The position numbers and the translations under genes are program-made. A stretch of DNA of 64,000 bases from Keratinibaculum paraultunense. Lineage in GTDB: Bacteria; Bacillota; Clostridia; Tissierellales; Tepidimicrobiaceae. The stretch covers positions 620,001 through 684,000 of the forward strand of contig NZ_CP068564.1 in NCBI RefSeq assembly GCF_016767175.1, written 5' to 3'. Shown here piece after piece: positions 47,462-58,403 of the stretch. The notes below the pieces were generated by a model that had not been told where the DNA came from, ran no database searches, and saw only the letters and a list, made by a program, of their open reading frames with translations. Within the stretch, counting starts at the first letter, position 1, and every line of letters starts with the position of its first letter.

Positions 47462-48562
47462 ATGAATATATCAAGCTATCAAACGATATTATTAATAACA
47501 ATATATAGAGCAATAATGAGTTTGACTTATTTACCTGTTGTAAACACTCCTCCAGGAAATCAAGATGTTTGGATAATGATATTATTGTCAATACCTTATA
47601 CAATTGTATTTTGTTTTCCCATATTATTTTTAAGCAATAAATTTAATGATCTAACTATAATAGAGTATACTGAAAAGATTATGGGAAAAGTTTTGGGGAA
47701 AATAATGGGATTTATTTATGCAATGATTTTATTGATATTTAATATATTTACTGTTGGAATTTTAGTTGAAGGTCTTAATACTATGATGTTTCCAGAAACT
47801 CCTACTTGGGTTACAGCTTCTATTATGCTGATTACGTGTGCCTATGTTGCATATAAGGGATTAGAGCCGATGGCTAGAGGAGCAGAAATATTTGTACCTT
47901 TTATATTGATAGTAGTATTAATCTTTATAATTTTAGGATATCAAAATTATGATTTTACTGTATTATTGCCAATACTTTCTGATTCTAAATTTAAAGATAT
48001 AAATAAAGGAGCTATGTATACAGCTTTTAGGTTTTTAGATATAATTATTCTAGCTATGATTGCTCCTTACTTGAATAATAAAGAAGATTTAAATAAGATA
48101 TTTATTCAATCAGTTATATATTCACTATCTATAATTTTATTGGTAACTATAGTAACTCAAGTATCATTAGGGATAGAGTTTGCTAAGTATTCTAATTTTC
48201 CATTTTTTACTTTTACTAGATTGATAAATATACTTGATTTTATTCAAAGAATAGATGCATTGTATATAGTTTCTTGGATAGTAGGCAATATTGGTAAAAT
48301 TACTGGATATCTATATTTTTCAGCATTAGCATTTAATCAAGTTTTTAAAAAAGGTGATCATAAAAACTATATTATTCCAATAACATTAATTATATTAATT
48401 GCAGTTATATTAATAAAGGATAAAAAATCTATATTGGGAATTAAAGGTTTAATTGAAGATATTATTTTAGTTATGTCTATATTATCTATAGGAATTTTAC
48501 CTATAATTACATTTATGATATACTTTTTTAGGAGAAAAACAATTAACAAAGAAGGAGATTAA
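47462..48562 (+). CDS. gerB: Spore germination protein, GerB family (permease-like)
   Basis: 366 residues from the ATG at 47462, behind AAAGGAGATT. About ten membrane segments in an amino-acid-permease-like (APC) fold; ISSYQTILLITIYRAIMSL at the N-terminus and the GLEPMARGAEIF segment near residue 140 are typical. GerB subunits bind the germinant. It completes the operon and is followed by a hairpin terminator. Confidence 0.92.
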   Translation: MNISSYQTILLITIYRAIMSLTYLPVVNTPPGNQDVWIMILLSIPYTIVFCFPILFLSNKFNDLTIIEYTEKIMGKVLGKIMGFIYAMILLIFNIFTVGILVEGLNTMMFPETPTWVTASIMLITCAYVAYKGLEPMARGAEIFVPFILIVVLIFIILGYQNYDFTVLLPILSDSKFKDINKGAMYTAFRFLDIIILAMIAPYLNNKEDLNKIFIQSVIYSLSIILLVTIVTQVSLGIEFAKYSNFPFFTFTRLINILDFIQRIDALYIVSWIVGNIGKITGYLYFSALAFNQVFKKGDHKNYIIPITLIILIAVILIKDKKSILGIKGLIEDIILVMSILSIGILPIITFMIYFFRRKTINKEGD

Positions 48563-48571
48563 ACATATAAT

Positions 48572-48627
48572 AAAAAAGTGCTTAGGAAATTATATCTAAA
48601 AAGTTAATTCCTAAGCCTTTTTTATTA
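48572..48627. terminator. Terminator between gerB and the deacetylase-family gene
   Basis: GCTTAGGAA pairs with TTCCTAAGC inside A-rich and T-rich flanks. It lies between converging genes and includes the end of the leftward gene. Confidence 0.65.
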
Positions 48628-49932
48628 TTTTGCATAATATTTATCATTTACTCTATCTTGAAGATAGATATGAGTATAACTTCCATTAGGGTTTTTAAAT
48701 AGATTATATCCTTCATCTATACAATTGGAACAAGCATCTTTTGGTATAGTTATAGCAAATATGCGATAACCTCTATCACAGCTAGATTTGATGGTATTTA
48801 AACCAGAACATTTTTTGCAAATTTTGAAGTTTTGAGATTGAGTTTCAAGTATTCCATCTGTATCATAATATATTTGTCTATTTCTTTCTACATTATCTAA
48901 GCCTTTAAATTCTTTTAATCTTAATTCATCTTTAGTCTTCCATCTATTGTATACAATTTCTGATACTTGTTTGATATATTCTGTGATATTCTTAGGTTGT
49001 TTTAACTTATCTTTATCATAGTCAGGTTCATGGACATGAGAATAATCTATACCTGCCATTGCTAGTATTATGCCTAAATTTACATAGGGCAATGCTCCTT
49101 CTATGGAATAACCACCTTCTAAAACTGCAATATCTGGATTTAATCTGTCATTTAATTTTGCATATCCTTGGGCTGTAAAATTCATATTGGTAATAGGATC
49201 TGTATAATGATTGTCCTGCCCAGCAGAATTTATTATAATATCTGGTTTATATTCGTCTAATATAGGCAGTACTACATTTTCTAATACATATATAAATCCT
49301 TCTTCCCCTGTTCCTGGTGGTAGAGGGATATTTATATTGTATCCATAAGCAGCAGGACCGCCAAATTCGTCTATAAATCCTGTACCAGGATAAAGGGTTC
49401 TACCGTCTTGATGGAATGATATAAATAGTGTATTTTTATCATTCCAATAAATGTCTTGAGTGCCATCTCCGTGATGACAGTCTGTATCTACTATGGCTAC
49501 TTTTAAAGGACCATATTCTTTTCTTATCCTTTCTAACATAGCTGCTTCAACATTGACTATACAAAAGCCTCTATCTCCATATACTACTCTTTGGGCATGA
49601 TGTCCTGGTGGACGGACTAATGCAAAGGACTTGTCTACCTTTTTTTCCATTACAGATTGTGAAGCTTTAATAGCACCTCCCACAGATATTAAGTGGGACT
49701 GGGTAACTCTAGATTTTACATCAGGTACACAAAAATGTACTCTTTGTATATCTTTTTCATCAGCTATAATAGGATTGAAAAATTTAATGCCTTCAATATC
49801 TTGAATGCCTTCTTCAAATATCTGATCTTGGGTGTACAAAAGTCTTTCTTCCCTTTCAGGATGGGTAGGACTAATAGCCCAGTCGAAAGCTGGGAAAAAC
49901 ACTAAACCTAACTTATTTTTTGCTTTAATCAT
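48625..49932 (-). CDS. Histone-deacetylase-family (AcuC-like) protein with C-terminal cysteine-rich tail
   Basis: 435 residues from the ATG at 49932, 4 nt after GAGGTGAT. The deacetylase fold motifs are intact: SHLISVGGA, RPPGHHAQ, the zinc-binding VDTDCHHGDGTQDIYW, and the second metal region SAGQDNHYTDP. Members remove acetyl groups from proteins or polyamines. After about residue 330 the protein continues into a tail with CKKC (372-375) and CSNC (401-404), which looks like a zinc ribbon and is unusual for AcuC. The start overlaps the end of the upstream hydantoinase-family gene by 8 nt, so the two are probably translated together. The substrate is unknown. Confidence 0.85.
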   Translation of the reverse strand: MIKAKNKLGLVFFPAFDWAISPTHPEREERLLYTQDQIFEEGIQDIEGIKFFNPIIADEKDIQRVHFCVPDVKSRVTQSHLISVGGAIKASQSVMEKKVDKSFALVRPPGHHAQRVVYGDRGFCIVNVEAAMLERIRKEYGPLKVAIVDTDCHHGDGTQDIYWNDKNTLFISFHQDGRTLYPGTGFIDEFGGPAAYGYNINIPLPPGTGEEGFIYVLENVVLPILDEYKPDIIINSAGQDNHYTDPITNMNFTAQGYAKLNDRLNPDIAVLEGGYSIEGALPYVNLGIILAMAGIDYSHVHEPDYDKDKLKQPKNITEYIKQVSEIVYNRWKTKDELRLKEFKGLDNVERNRQIYYDTDGILETQSQNFKICKKCSGLNTIKSSCDRGYRIFAITIPKDACSNCIDEGYNLFKNPNGSYTHIYLQDRVNDKYYAK

Positions 49933-51601
49933 TACTATCACCTCGCAAATCACATATGAGTCCAGGTTTTACTTGAGCTTTTATCCTCATATTTTTTCCA
50001 CTAGTGAAAAACCCTCTTACCATATTAAAACTACTTTCTTCAGTTATTTCAGCTTCTATTTCTTCTTCTGTAGCTCCTAAATTTATAGCAGATTTTTTAA
50101 CCAATTCCAAAGCTCTTTTTTTTGCATCTTCTAATGTATAGTTTTTATTTATTTTTTCATATATATTTAATTCAGGAACCGTTAGTATTCCTTTGGCAGT
50201 ATCTACTAGCATATTTATTTCTGTGGTAGGCTTAGCTAAAGCTGCTCCTACTGCATTGGCTACTTCGTATTTATCTGGATAATAGCAGGGAAGTTGAAAT
50301 TTTTTCTCAAGTATTGGTGCTAAAACTTTTGCTGGACCTCCAATTATATTTATTAGTTTAGGCTCAATTTGTTTTCCATATAATAGTTCTTTAATAGTAT
50401 AAACAGGTTGACTATTAATTTTATTCAAAATTTCATCTACTTTATTTTTAATCATATTTGCCATGGTATTTAGTATTAAATCAGGCATTTCTTTTTTTGA
50501 TATATTTAGTTTGTTGCCCAAAATTTCCATAGCTTCGTAGGCTTTTTCTTTATTACCTTCCATTAATCCTAATGCAATCATAGCATCAGTAGGTGTAGGA
50601 CTTGGTCCTCCATAGGCATAAGCAAATCCTTTTCTCTTTGGACCAATTTTAATTGTTCCATCTTTTATATCAATACTACTATCTCCTCCTAACCCTATGG
50701 AAATACTGTAGATGGCTCTTACTAATGTTTTATACTTATCTATTTGTATTCCTAAAGGTTCAAATAAAGGAACTCCATCAGCCAAGAAAAATATATCTGT
50801 AGTAGTACCTCCAATGTCTAAAAGTATAGCATCTTCATTTGATGATAGCATTGCATTTATTCCCATAAAACTTGCAGCTGGTCCAGAAAGTATAGTTTCT
50901 ACTGGTTTTTCTTCAGCTGTATATAGATTCATGGTTCCACCGTCAGCCTTTAATATATATATTGGTGCATTTATACCTTCTCTTTCCATGGATTTTTTAA
51001 TATTATTAGAAAAATTATTGAATGTATCATATACAGCGGAATTTAAATAAGAAGTGTATACTCTTCGTGGAAAATTTAATTTGCCTGATACTGTATGTCC
51101 TAAAGTTATATTTGAGAATATTTTACTAGATTGTACCATTTCCTTTATTTCTAATTCATGTTTGGGATTTCGAACAGAAAACTTGGTGACTATAGCTAAA
51201 GAATCAATATTCTTATCTTTAAAAATATTAAGTGCTTCTTTAACTTCCTTAGGGTTCCAATTTTCCACTACTGTTCCCCTGTGGTCTATATAGCCAGAGA
51301 TAAACACATTTTCATCACCACAAGCTAAGAAATCTTGAGGCAGTCCTGGTCCAGATTGGATTATCATTCCAACAGGGGATGTTGTATTTTCAACAATAGC
51401 GTTGGTGGATATAGTAGTACTTAAATTAATTCTTTTAATTTTGGATTTATTATAGTCTTTAAGTAGTTCCTCTAAGGTAGACCAAATGGATTCAAATAAA
51501 TTATCTTTATCAGTAGGTTTTTTTACTGTATTTATGATTTTATCATTTTTTATTATAACTGCGTCTATATGGGTTCCTCCCATATCTAAACCAACAATCA
51601 A
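49925..51601 (-). CDS. Hydantoinase/oxoprolinase-family (HyuA-like) protein
   Basis: 558 residues from a TTG that has GAGGAGG 6 nt upstream; an ATG five codons earlier overlaps the RBS. The actin-like ATPase motif GLDMGGTHIDAVI is at the N-terminus, a second phosphate motif ILLDIGGTTTDIFF near residue 260, and GGPAKVLAP later. HyuA proteins use ATP to open hydantoin or oxoproline-like rings, usually with a HyuB partner, which is absent here. Instead it is coupled to a deacetylase-family gene. The C-terminal about 90 residues are basic and may have a separate role. The family call is good; the reaction is unknown. Confidence 0.85.
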   Translation of the reverse strand: MIVGLDMGGTHIDAVIIKNDKIINTVKKPTDKDNLFESIWSTLEELLKDYNKSKIKRINLSTTISTNAIVENTTSPVGMIIQSGPGLPQDFLACGDENVFISGYIDHRGTVVENWNPKEVKEALNIFKDKNIDSLAIVTKFSVRNPKHELEIKEMVQSSKIFSNITLGHTVSGKLNFPRRVYTSYLNSAVYDTFNNFSNNIKKSMEREGINAPIYILKADGGTMNLYTAEEKPVETILSGPAASFMGINAMLSSNEDAILLDIGGTTTDIFFLADGVPLFEPLGIQIDKYKTLVRAIYSISIGLGGDSSIDIKDGTIKIGPKRKGFAYAYGGPSPTPTDAMIALGLMEGNKEKAYEAMEILGNKLNISKKEMPDLILNTMANMIKNKVDEILNKINSQPVYTIKELLYGKQIEPKLINIIGGPAKVLAPILEKKFQLPCYYPDKYEVANAVGAALAKPTTEINMLVDTAKGILTVPELNIYEKINKNYTLEDAKKRALELVKKSAINLGATEEEIEAEITEESSFNMVRGFFTSGKNMRIKAQVKPGLICDLRGDSND

Positions 51602-51809
51602 TTTTATCCTCCTCATTTTTTTATTTTAGTACCTAATAACATTATATCCCTATTGGGTAGTAAGTATCAAGTTGGGACAGTGGGAATAGTTTTTTCTATC
51701 CTTAATATAAAGAAATATTTGAAATTATTAGAAAACAAATGCTTTTAGTCTCGAAATAATATATAATGTATATTGTAGAACAATTATATTTATTAAAGGG
51801 GGTAATTTC

Positions 51810-53201
51810 TTGCTTAGTAAAAAGGTTATAGAAAATGTGCTTTATGCAGCTTTATCTAAAGGAGGGGATTTTGCTGAAGTTTTTGTAGAAGATAGATTTA
51901 ACACAAATATTAAGCTGGTAGGAGGCTATGTAGAAAATAGTATATCAGGTAGAGATTTTGGTGTAGGTATTAGGGTATTTGATGGATTAAACAGTGTATA
52001 TGGTTATACTAATGATTCTAGAGAAGACAACTTAATTAAGTTAGCAAAGGATATAGCAGTAGCTTTAAATTCTACTAAAGGGGATATAGCATTAAATTTG
52101 ATCGAATCCAATGCTCCTAATTTACATCCAATAAAGATAATACCCAATAATATGGATAAAGCTAAAAAGGTAGAGCTATTAAAATTAGGATATAATAGTG
52201 CTAAAAACTATGATCCTTTAATAACTCAAGTTACTACTAATTATTTTGATGAAGAACAAAATGTGTTAATAGCTAATTCTGAAGGATTATTGGTGGAGGA
52301 TAAGCGTGTTCGAACTAGATTTTATGTTCAATCTGTAGCATCAAAGGATGGAGAAATGCAAGTAGGTTTTTATGCTCCAGGAGCATCTAAAGGATTTGAG
52401 TTTTACGATGAAATAGATGTAAAAGAGGTAGGCAAAGAAGCGTCACGAATTGCTAAAACTATGGTATTAGCAGATTATTGTCCATCTGGAGTTATGCCAG
52501 TAGTTATCCACAATGAATTTGGAGGAGTATTATTTCATGAAGCTTGTGGTCATAGCTTAGAGGCAACTTCTGTAGCTAAAGGGCTATCAGTATTTGCAAA
52601 TAAACTAGGAGAACAAATTGCATCACCTTTGGTTACTGCTATAGATGATGGCACATTGCCGAATGAATGGGGTTCTTTAAATATAGATGATGAAGGTACA
52701 CCTACCCAGAAAAATGTACTTATAGAAAATGGAATACTTAAATCTTATTTAATAGATAAATTAAATGCTAGAAGAATGAATATGGAATCCACCGGCTCTG
52801 GAAGGAGAGAATCCTATAAATTTGCTCCTACATCTAGGATGACCAATACCTTTATAGTTAATGGTGATTCTACTTTTGAGGAGATAATATCCAATACTGA
52901 AAAGGGATTGTTTGCTAAAAAACTTGGAGGAGGAAGTGTTAATCCAGCTACAGGGGATTTTAATTTTGCTGTAATGGAAGGTTATTTAATTGAAAATGGA
53001 AAAATAACTAAGCCTGTTCGAGGTGCAAGTCTTATAGGTACAGGAGCAGAGGTATTGGAAAAGATAGATATGGTAGGGAACAATCAAACCTTTGGTCAAG
53101 GCGTATGTGGTTCTTTAAGTGGAATGGTTCCAACAAATGTTGGGCAACCAACTATAAGAATTAAAGCTTTGACTGTTGGTGGTAGAAAGGGGGATAATTA
53201 G
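51810..53201 (+). CDS. tldD: TldD-family metalloprotease
   Basis: 463 residues from a TTG 7 nt after AAAGGGGG. The zinc motif HEACGH is at residues 243-248 in FHEACGHSLEA. The N-terminal repeat (FAEVFVEDRFNTNIKLVGG) and FGQGVCGSLSGMVPTNVGQP near the end are typical. TldD is the catalytic half of the TldD/TldE protease, which degrades or matures peptides in the cytosol. The partner gene follows 1 nt later. No RiPP precursor is seen nearby. Confidence 0.93.
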   Translation: MLSKKVIENVLYAALSKGGDFAEVFVEDRFNTNIKLVGGYVENSISGRDFGVGIRVFDGLNSVYGYTNDSREDNLIKLAKDIAVALNSTKGDIALNLIESNAPNLHPIKIIPNNMDKAKKVELLKLGYNSAKNYDPLITQVTTNYFDEEQNVLIANSEGLLVEDKRVRTRFYVQSVASKDGEMQVGFYAPGASKGFEFYDEIDVKEVGKEASRIAKTMVLADYCPSGVMPVVIHNEFGGVLFHEACGHSLEATSVAKGLSVFANKLGEQIASPLVTAIDDGTLPNEWGSLNIDDEGTPTQKNVLIENGILKSYLIDKLNARRMNMESTGSGRRESYKFAPTSRMTNTFIVNGDSTFEEIISNTEKGLFAKKLGGGSVNPATGDFNFAVMEGYLIENGKITKPVRGASLIGTGAEVLEKIDMVGNNQTFGQGVCGSLSGMVPTNVGQPTIRIKALTVGGRKGDN

Positions 53202-53202
53202 T

Positions 53203-54543
53203 ATGAAATATAAGGAACTAGCTGATAATATATTTAAACAGGGAAAAGATAAATTTGAAGATATGGAGGTTTATGTAGAAAAGACTAAGACTATAGAGAT
53301 AGCTGTATTTAACGGTGAAATTGATAAATATAACATCTCTGATACAGAAGGTTTATCTTTAAGGGGAATAAATGAAAATAAGATGGGATATTCTTATACT
53401 GAAAAGGTGGATGAATCCTCTATAGATATGTTGATAGAAGAAGCATATGAAAATGGAAAGCATATAGATGCTTTAGAAAAGGAGATTATATTTTCAGGTT
53501 CAGATAGATATGAGGAAGTGGATAACTTTAATAAAGAACTTCAAGAAACACCATTAGAAGATAAAATTGAGTTTACAAAAGCATTAGAAAAAGAAGCACT
53601 TTCTTTAGATTCGAGGATTGTAGCGGTAAATTATTGTATGTACAATGAAGTAGAATATAGTAATTATCTAATAAATACTAAGGGGCTAAATCTAGAGGAT
53701 AGTAGGAATTTAGCTTATGCGTTTGTTATGGTGGTAGCTAAAGAGGGAGAAGATACTAAAACGGGAATGAGTTATGTAGTATCTAAGGATTTTAAGGACT
53801 TTGATTATAAAAAGCTGGCAAAGGAAGCAGTAGATGAAGCTTTGTCTTTATTAGGAGCTAAGCCTGTTAAATCTAAAGAATATCCAGTGGTATTTAGAAA
53901 TGATGTATTTGCCAATATATTGGGAGCTTTTCAATCTGTATTTTATGCAGAAAATGTTCAAAAAGGGCTATCTTTATTGAAAGATAAAATAGATGAACCA
54001 ATTGCAACAAAAAAATTTACATTAGTTGATGATCCTTTTGTAGAAGGAGGATTTAATACTAGTCCTTTTGATGGAGAAGGTACAGCTACTTATTGCAAGA
54101 AAATAATAGATGAAGGTATGCTAAAGACCTATCTATATAATTGGAAAACAGCTTTAAAAGATGGAGTAGAGTCTACTGGAAATGGGCATAGAAATTCCTA
54201 TAAATCTTCTATATCTACTTCTACTACCAATCTATATGTAGAAAAAGGAGATAAATCTTTAGAAGAGATATTAAAAACCATAGATCAAGGAGTTATGATT
54301 ATTGATGTTCAAGGATTGCATTCAGGGTTAAATCCAGTTTCTGGTGACTATTCCTTACCAGCTCATGGATATGAAATAGAAAATGGAAAAATAAAAAGAC
54401 CTATAAATCAAATAACAATAGCCGGAAATTTTTTTGAAACATTAATGGATATTGAAGAAGTAGGTAATGATTTTAAATTTGGTATGAATGGCGTAGGTTC
54501 TCCAAGTATAAAGATAAAAAAATTAGCTGTATCGGGAGAATAA
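53203..54543 (+). CDS. pmbA: TldE/PmbA-family protein
   Basis: 446 residues from the ATG at 53203, behind AAAGGGGG. It has the TldD/PmbA fold (MEVYVEKTKTIEIAVFNGE near residue 25, FVEGGFNTSPFDGEGTAT near residue 290) but lacks the HExxxH motif, as expected for the non-catalytic TldE partner. It forms a heterodimer with TldD. It starts directly after tldD and ends before a GC-rich hairpin. Confidence 0.93.
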   Translation: MKYKELADNIFKQGKDKFEDMEVYVEKTKTIEIAVFNGEIDKYNISDTEGLSLRGINENKMGYSYTEKVDESSIDMLIEEAYENGKHIDALEKEIIFSGSDRYEEVDNFNKELQETPLEDKIEFTKALEKEALSLDSRIVAVNYCMYNEVEYSNYLINTKGLNLEDSRNLAYAFVMVVAKEGEDTKTGMSYVVSKDFKDFDYKKLAKEAVDEALSLLGAKPVKSKEYPVVFRNDVFANILGAFQSVFYAENVQKGLSLLKDKIDEPIATKKFTLVDDPFVEGGFNTSPFDGEGTATYCKKIIDEGMLKTYLYNWKTALKDGVESTGNGHRNSYKSSISTSTTNLYVEKGDKSLEEILKTIDQGVMIIDVQGLHSGLNPVSGDYSLPAHGYEIENGKIKRPINQITIAGNFFETLMDIEEVGNDFKFGMNGVGSPSIKIKKLAVSGE

Positions 54544-54555
54544 ATTTATGGGGCA

Positions 54556-54579
54556 GTGGGACAGTTCTCTCTGTCCCAC
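54556..54579 (+). repeat. GGGACAG/CTGTCCC hairpin upstream of tRNA-Thr
   Basis: GTGGGACAG and CTGTCCCAC form a 9-bp perfect stem around a 6-nt loop. It probably ends the tldD-tldE transcript, although no T-run follows. Similar GGGACAG sequences occur at 54738 and, as a half site, near 51675, so this is likely a dispersed hairpin repeat. Confidence 0.6.
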
Positions 54580-54656
54580 TATCCCATTTCCCTAAAAAAT
54601 AGGATGACAAATTTCATAAAAAGTAGTATATTATAATTATGATTAAAATTATTTAG

Positions 54657-54732
54657 GCCAATATAGCTCAGTTGGTAGAGCAGCAGTTTCGTAAACTGCA
54701 GGTCAAGGGTTCGAGCCCCTTTATTGGCTCCA
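54657..54732 (+). tRNA. tRNA-Thr (anticodon CGU)
   Basis: A full cloverleaf can be drawn: acceptor GCCAATA/TATTGGC, D arm GCTC..GAGC, anticodon stem GCAGT/ACTGC with loop TTCGTAA (anticodon CGT), and T arm AAGGG-TTCGAGC-CCCTT. Discriminator T is followed by an encoded CCA. It reads the ACG threonine codon. It stands alone between two GGGACAG hairpins. Confidence 0.95.
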
Positions 54733-54737
54733 ATTCT

Positions 54738-54764
54738 GGGACAGAGAGATGATTCTCCCTGTCC
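54738..54764 (+). repeat. GGGACAG hairpin downstream of tRNA-Thr
   Basis: GGACAGAGAG pairs imperfectly with CTCCCTGTCC around ATGATT. It starts 6 nt after the tRNA CCA end and mirrors the hairpin on the other side. It may act as a terminator or processing signal. Confidence 0.5.
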
Positions 54765-54804
54765 TTAAATTATATAAAGGCATATAAATAGAAAGGTTGA
54801 AATT

Positions 54805-55509
54805 ATGTTTAAATTTATTCATAAAGGAAGGGTTATTAGAGTTCTTTTATTGTTGATTAGTATATTATATATGTGGTTCATGTACATTGATATATATGAT
54901 ATTCAAAGCTGTATATCTTCAGATAAGTTGAAATTTTTATCTATGATTCTCATATTTGTTATATCTATTCTTGCAAAAAAAGATGTATTAAATCATAAAG
55001 ATCTTCACCTACTTCAAATTGGATTATTTATTACTGTAATTGCAGATTTGTTTCTGTTGGTTTTGAATAACCATTACATATTAGGAATTTCATTGTTTTC
55101 CATAGTGCAGATAATATATATAATCAGATATAAATGTGGGGATATTAAGTTTGTTATTAGAAAATTTGTAGTGATATTTATTAGCTTGCTTATCATATAT
55201 TTTATGGTAAACAAACTAGTGATGAAGTTTGATTTTATATGGGTAATGGGAGTTTTTTATGCTTATTGTTTAATAAGTAGTGTAGTTGAGGCATTTAAGG
55301 TATATAGATATAAAAGATATCCTAAGCCTAATTGTTATATGATACTTATAGGCATGATATTGTTTTTATTGTGTGATATAAATGTTGCAATATATAATAT
55401 TTTTAATGAAGGTTTATTATATAGTATTTCTTCAGTATCTATGTGGCTATTTTATTTGCCTTCTCAAGTGTTATTATCTTTAAGTGGATATGATTATAAG
55501 TTTTTATGA
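54805..55509 (+). CDS. YhhN-like (lysoplasmalogenase/TMEM86) membrane protein
   Basis: 234 residues, mostly hydrophobic, about eight membrane segments. The pattern DKLKFLSMILIFVISIL...LQIGLFITVIADLFLLVLN fits the YhhN family, in which the conserved aspartates lie in membrane helices. Animal TMEM86 and Legionella relatives hydrolyse the vinyl-ether bond of lysoplasmalogen, a lipid also found in anaerobic bacteria including Clostridia. Function here is inferred from the family. It may share a transcript with the tRNA region upstream; glpK follows 59 nt downstream. Confidence 0.65.
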   Translation: MFKFIHKGRVIRVLLLLISILYMWFMYIDIYDIQSCISSDKLKFLSMILIFVISILAKKDVLNHKDLHLLQIGLFITVIADLFLLVLNNHYILGISLFSIVQIIYIIRYKCGDIKFVIRKFVVIFISLLIIYFMVNKLVMKFDFIWVMGVFYAYCLISSVVEAFKVYRYKRYPKPNCYMILIGMILFLLCDINVAIYNIFNEGLLYSISSVSMWLFYLPSQVLLSLSGYDYKFL

Positions 55510-55517
55510 TACAATAA

Positions 55518-57068
<1,551 letters not shown>

Positions 57069-57134
57069 AATATTAGTTATTTATAAATTTTATGGATTTT
57101 ATTGGATTGATAGAAAAATTAGTTAAAAAAATTA

Positions 57135-57163
57135 TTTACTATTATGAACTTTTGTGGTATACT
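57135..57163 (+). promoter_or_regulatory. Promoter of the Cys T-box/cysK-cysE transcript
   Basis: TTTACT, a 17-bp spacer, then TATACT, just upstream of the leader. Confidence 0.55.
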
Positions 57164-57171
57164 GTAATATA

Positions 57172-57457
57172 ATAATTTATAAAATAATGTCAAAGGCTAT
57201 GATTTGGTAGAGTAAAGTGTATAAGGTATTACAGAGAGGATTCTAGAGGTGAAAGGAGTCCATACCGATTATACTTGAAGTGCACCAGTGAGCTTTTAGT
57301 CGAAATATAAAGTAGACTTAAACGGTAGTTCCCGTTATAGAACTAGAGTATGTTAGTACTCGAATTAAGATAGGGTTATCCCTAAACAGAGTGGAACCGC
57401 GAAGTTAACCTTTCGCCTCTGTATATTTATATATACTTGAGGTGGAAGGTTTTTTTA
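57172..57457 (+). ncRNA. T-box leader, cysteine-type, upstream of cysK-cysE
   Basis: Landmarks: AGAGAGGATTC with distal loop GGTG near 57234-57250; specifier region TTGAAGTGCACC with UGC at 57281-57283 and the following A; CGGTAGTTCCCGTTAT of stem II; T-box core AGAGTGGAACCGCGAA at 57388-57403; and a terminator formed by AACCTTTCGCCTC and GAGGTGGAAGGTT with TTTTTT. Uncharged tRNA-Cys should switch on the cysteine synthesis genes. Confidence 0.93.
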
Positions 57458-57480
57458 ATTAAAAAAATGGAGGTAATAAA

Positions 57481-58398
57481 ATGAAATTTGATAGTATTTA
57501 TGAAATCATAGGAAGAACACCTTTAATTAAAATAAATAATAATGATGAACAAAATATAGCACAGATATTAGTAAAAGTTGAGTCTTTTAATCCTGCAGGT
57601 AGTATAAAGGATAGAGCAGCACTATATATGATTAAAAATGCAGAAGATGAAGGGATATTAAAAAAAGGTGGGACCATAATAGAACCAACTAGTGGTAATA
57701 CTGGAATTGCTATTGCTATGATAGGTGCAGTGAAGGGTTATAAAGTAATAATAGTAATGCCTGATACTATGAGCATTGAAAGAAGAAAATTGATGGAAGG
57801 TTATGGAGCTAAAGTTATATTAACGGAAGGAAAATATGGAATGGCTGGTTCTGTAGAATTTGCAAAAAAGCTTGCTGATGAAAATGGATATTTTATGCCA
57901 GATCAATTTGATAATATAAATAATGTTAAAGCTCATTATGAAACTACAGGATTAGAGATATTAGAAGATACAAAAGGAAATGTGGATGCATTTGTAGCAG
58001 GAGTTGGAACTGGTGGGACTATAACTGGAGTAGGCAAAAGGCTCAAAGAGGTTAATCCAAATACATTGATAGTAGCGGTAGAACCTAAAAAATCTCCTTT
58101 ATTATCAGAAGGTAAAGTTGGTCCTCATGGAATACAAGGGATAGGAGCAAATTTTGTACCAAGTATCTTAGATAAAAGTATTATTGATGAAATAATTCAA
58201 GTAGATGAAAAGGAAGCCTATATTCAGGTAAAAAAATTAGGCAAAAGTGAAGGTATACTTTGCGGGATATCTTCTGGAGCTAACATGTTTGCAGCTATAA
58301 AAGTAGCAAAAAAACTTGGTAAAGATAAAACAGTAGTTACAGTTCTTCCTGATACAGGAGAAAGATATTTATCTACAGATTTATTTAATGGAGCGTGA
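57481..58398 (+). CDS. cysK: Cysteine synthase (O-acetylserine sulfhydrylase)
   Basis: 305 residues. The PLP lysine is Lys43 in [23 protein letters not shown] and [12 protein letters not shown] bind substrate and phosphate. It makes cysteine from O-acetylserine and sulfide. It lies 24 nt after the Cys T-box terminator and directly before cysE, which makes its substrate. Confidence 0.95.
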   Translation: MKFDSIYEIIGRTPLIKINNNDEQNIAQILVKVESFNPAGSIKDRAALYMIKNAEDEGILKKGGTIIEPTSGNTGIAIAMIGAVKGYKVIIVMPDTMSIERRKLMEGYGAKVILTEGKYGMAGSVEFAKKLADENGYFMPDQFDNINNVKAHYETTGLEILEDTKGNVDAFVAGVGTGGTITGVGKRLKEVNPNTLIVAVEPKKSPLLSEGKVGPHGIQGIGANFVPSILDKSIIDEIIQVDEKEAYIQVKKLGKSEGILCGISSGANMFAAIKVAKKLGKDKTVVTVLPDTGERYLSTDLFNGA

Positions 58399-58403
58399 TA
58401 TAT

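Noticed and set aside
51810-54543. TldD/TldE pair as part of a modified-peptide (RiPP) cluster
   Set aside because: No precursor peptide, modification enzyme or exporter gene flanks the pair, so a general protease role is more likely.
54657-54764. tRNA-Thr as an integration site
   Set aside because: There is no integrase gene and no second copy of the tRNA 3' end nearby; the flanking repeats are hairpins, not att duplications.
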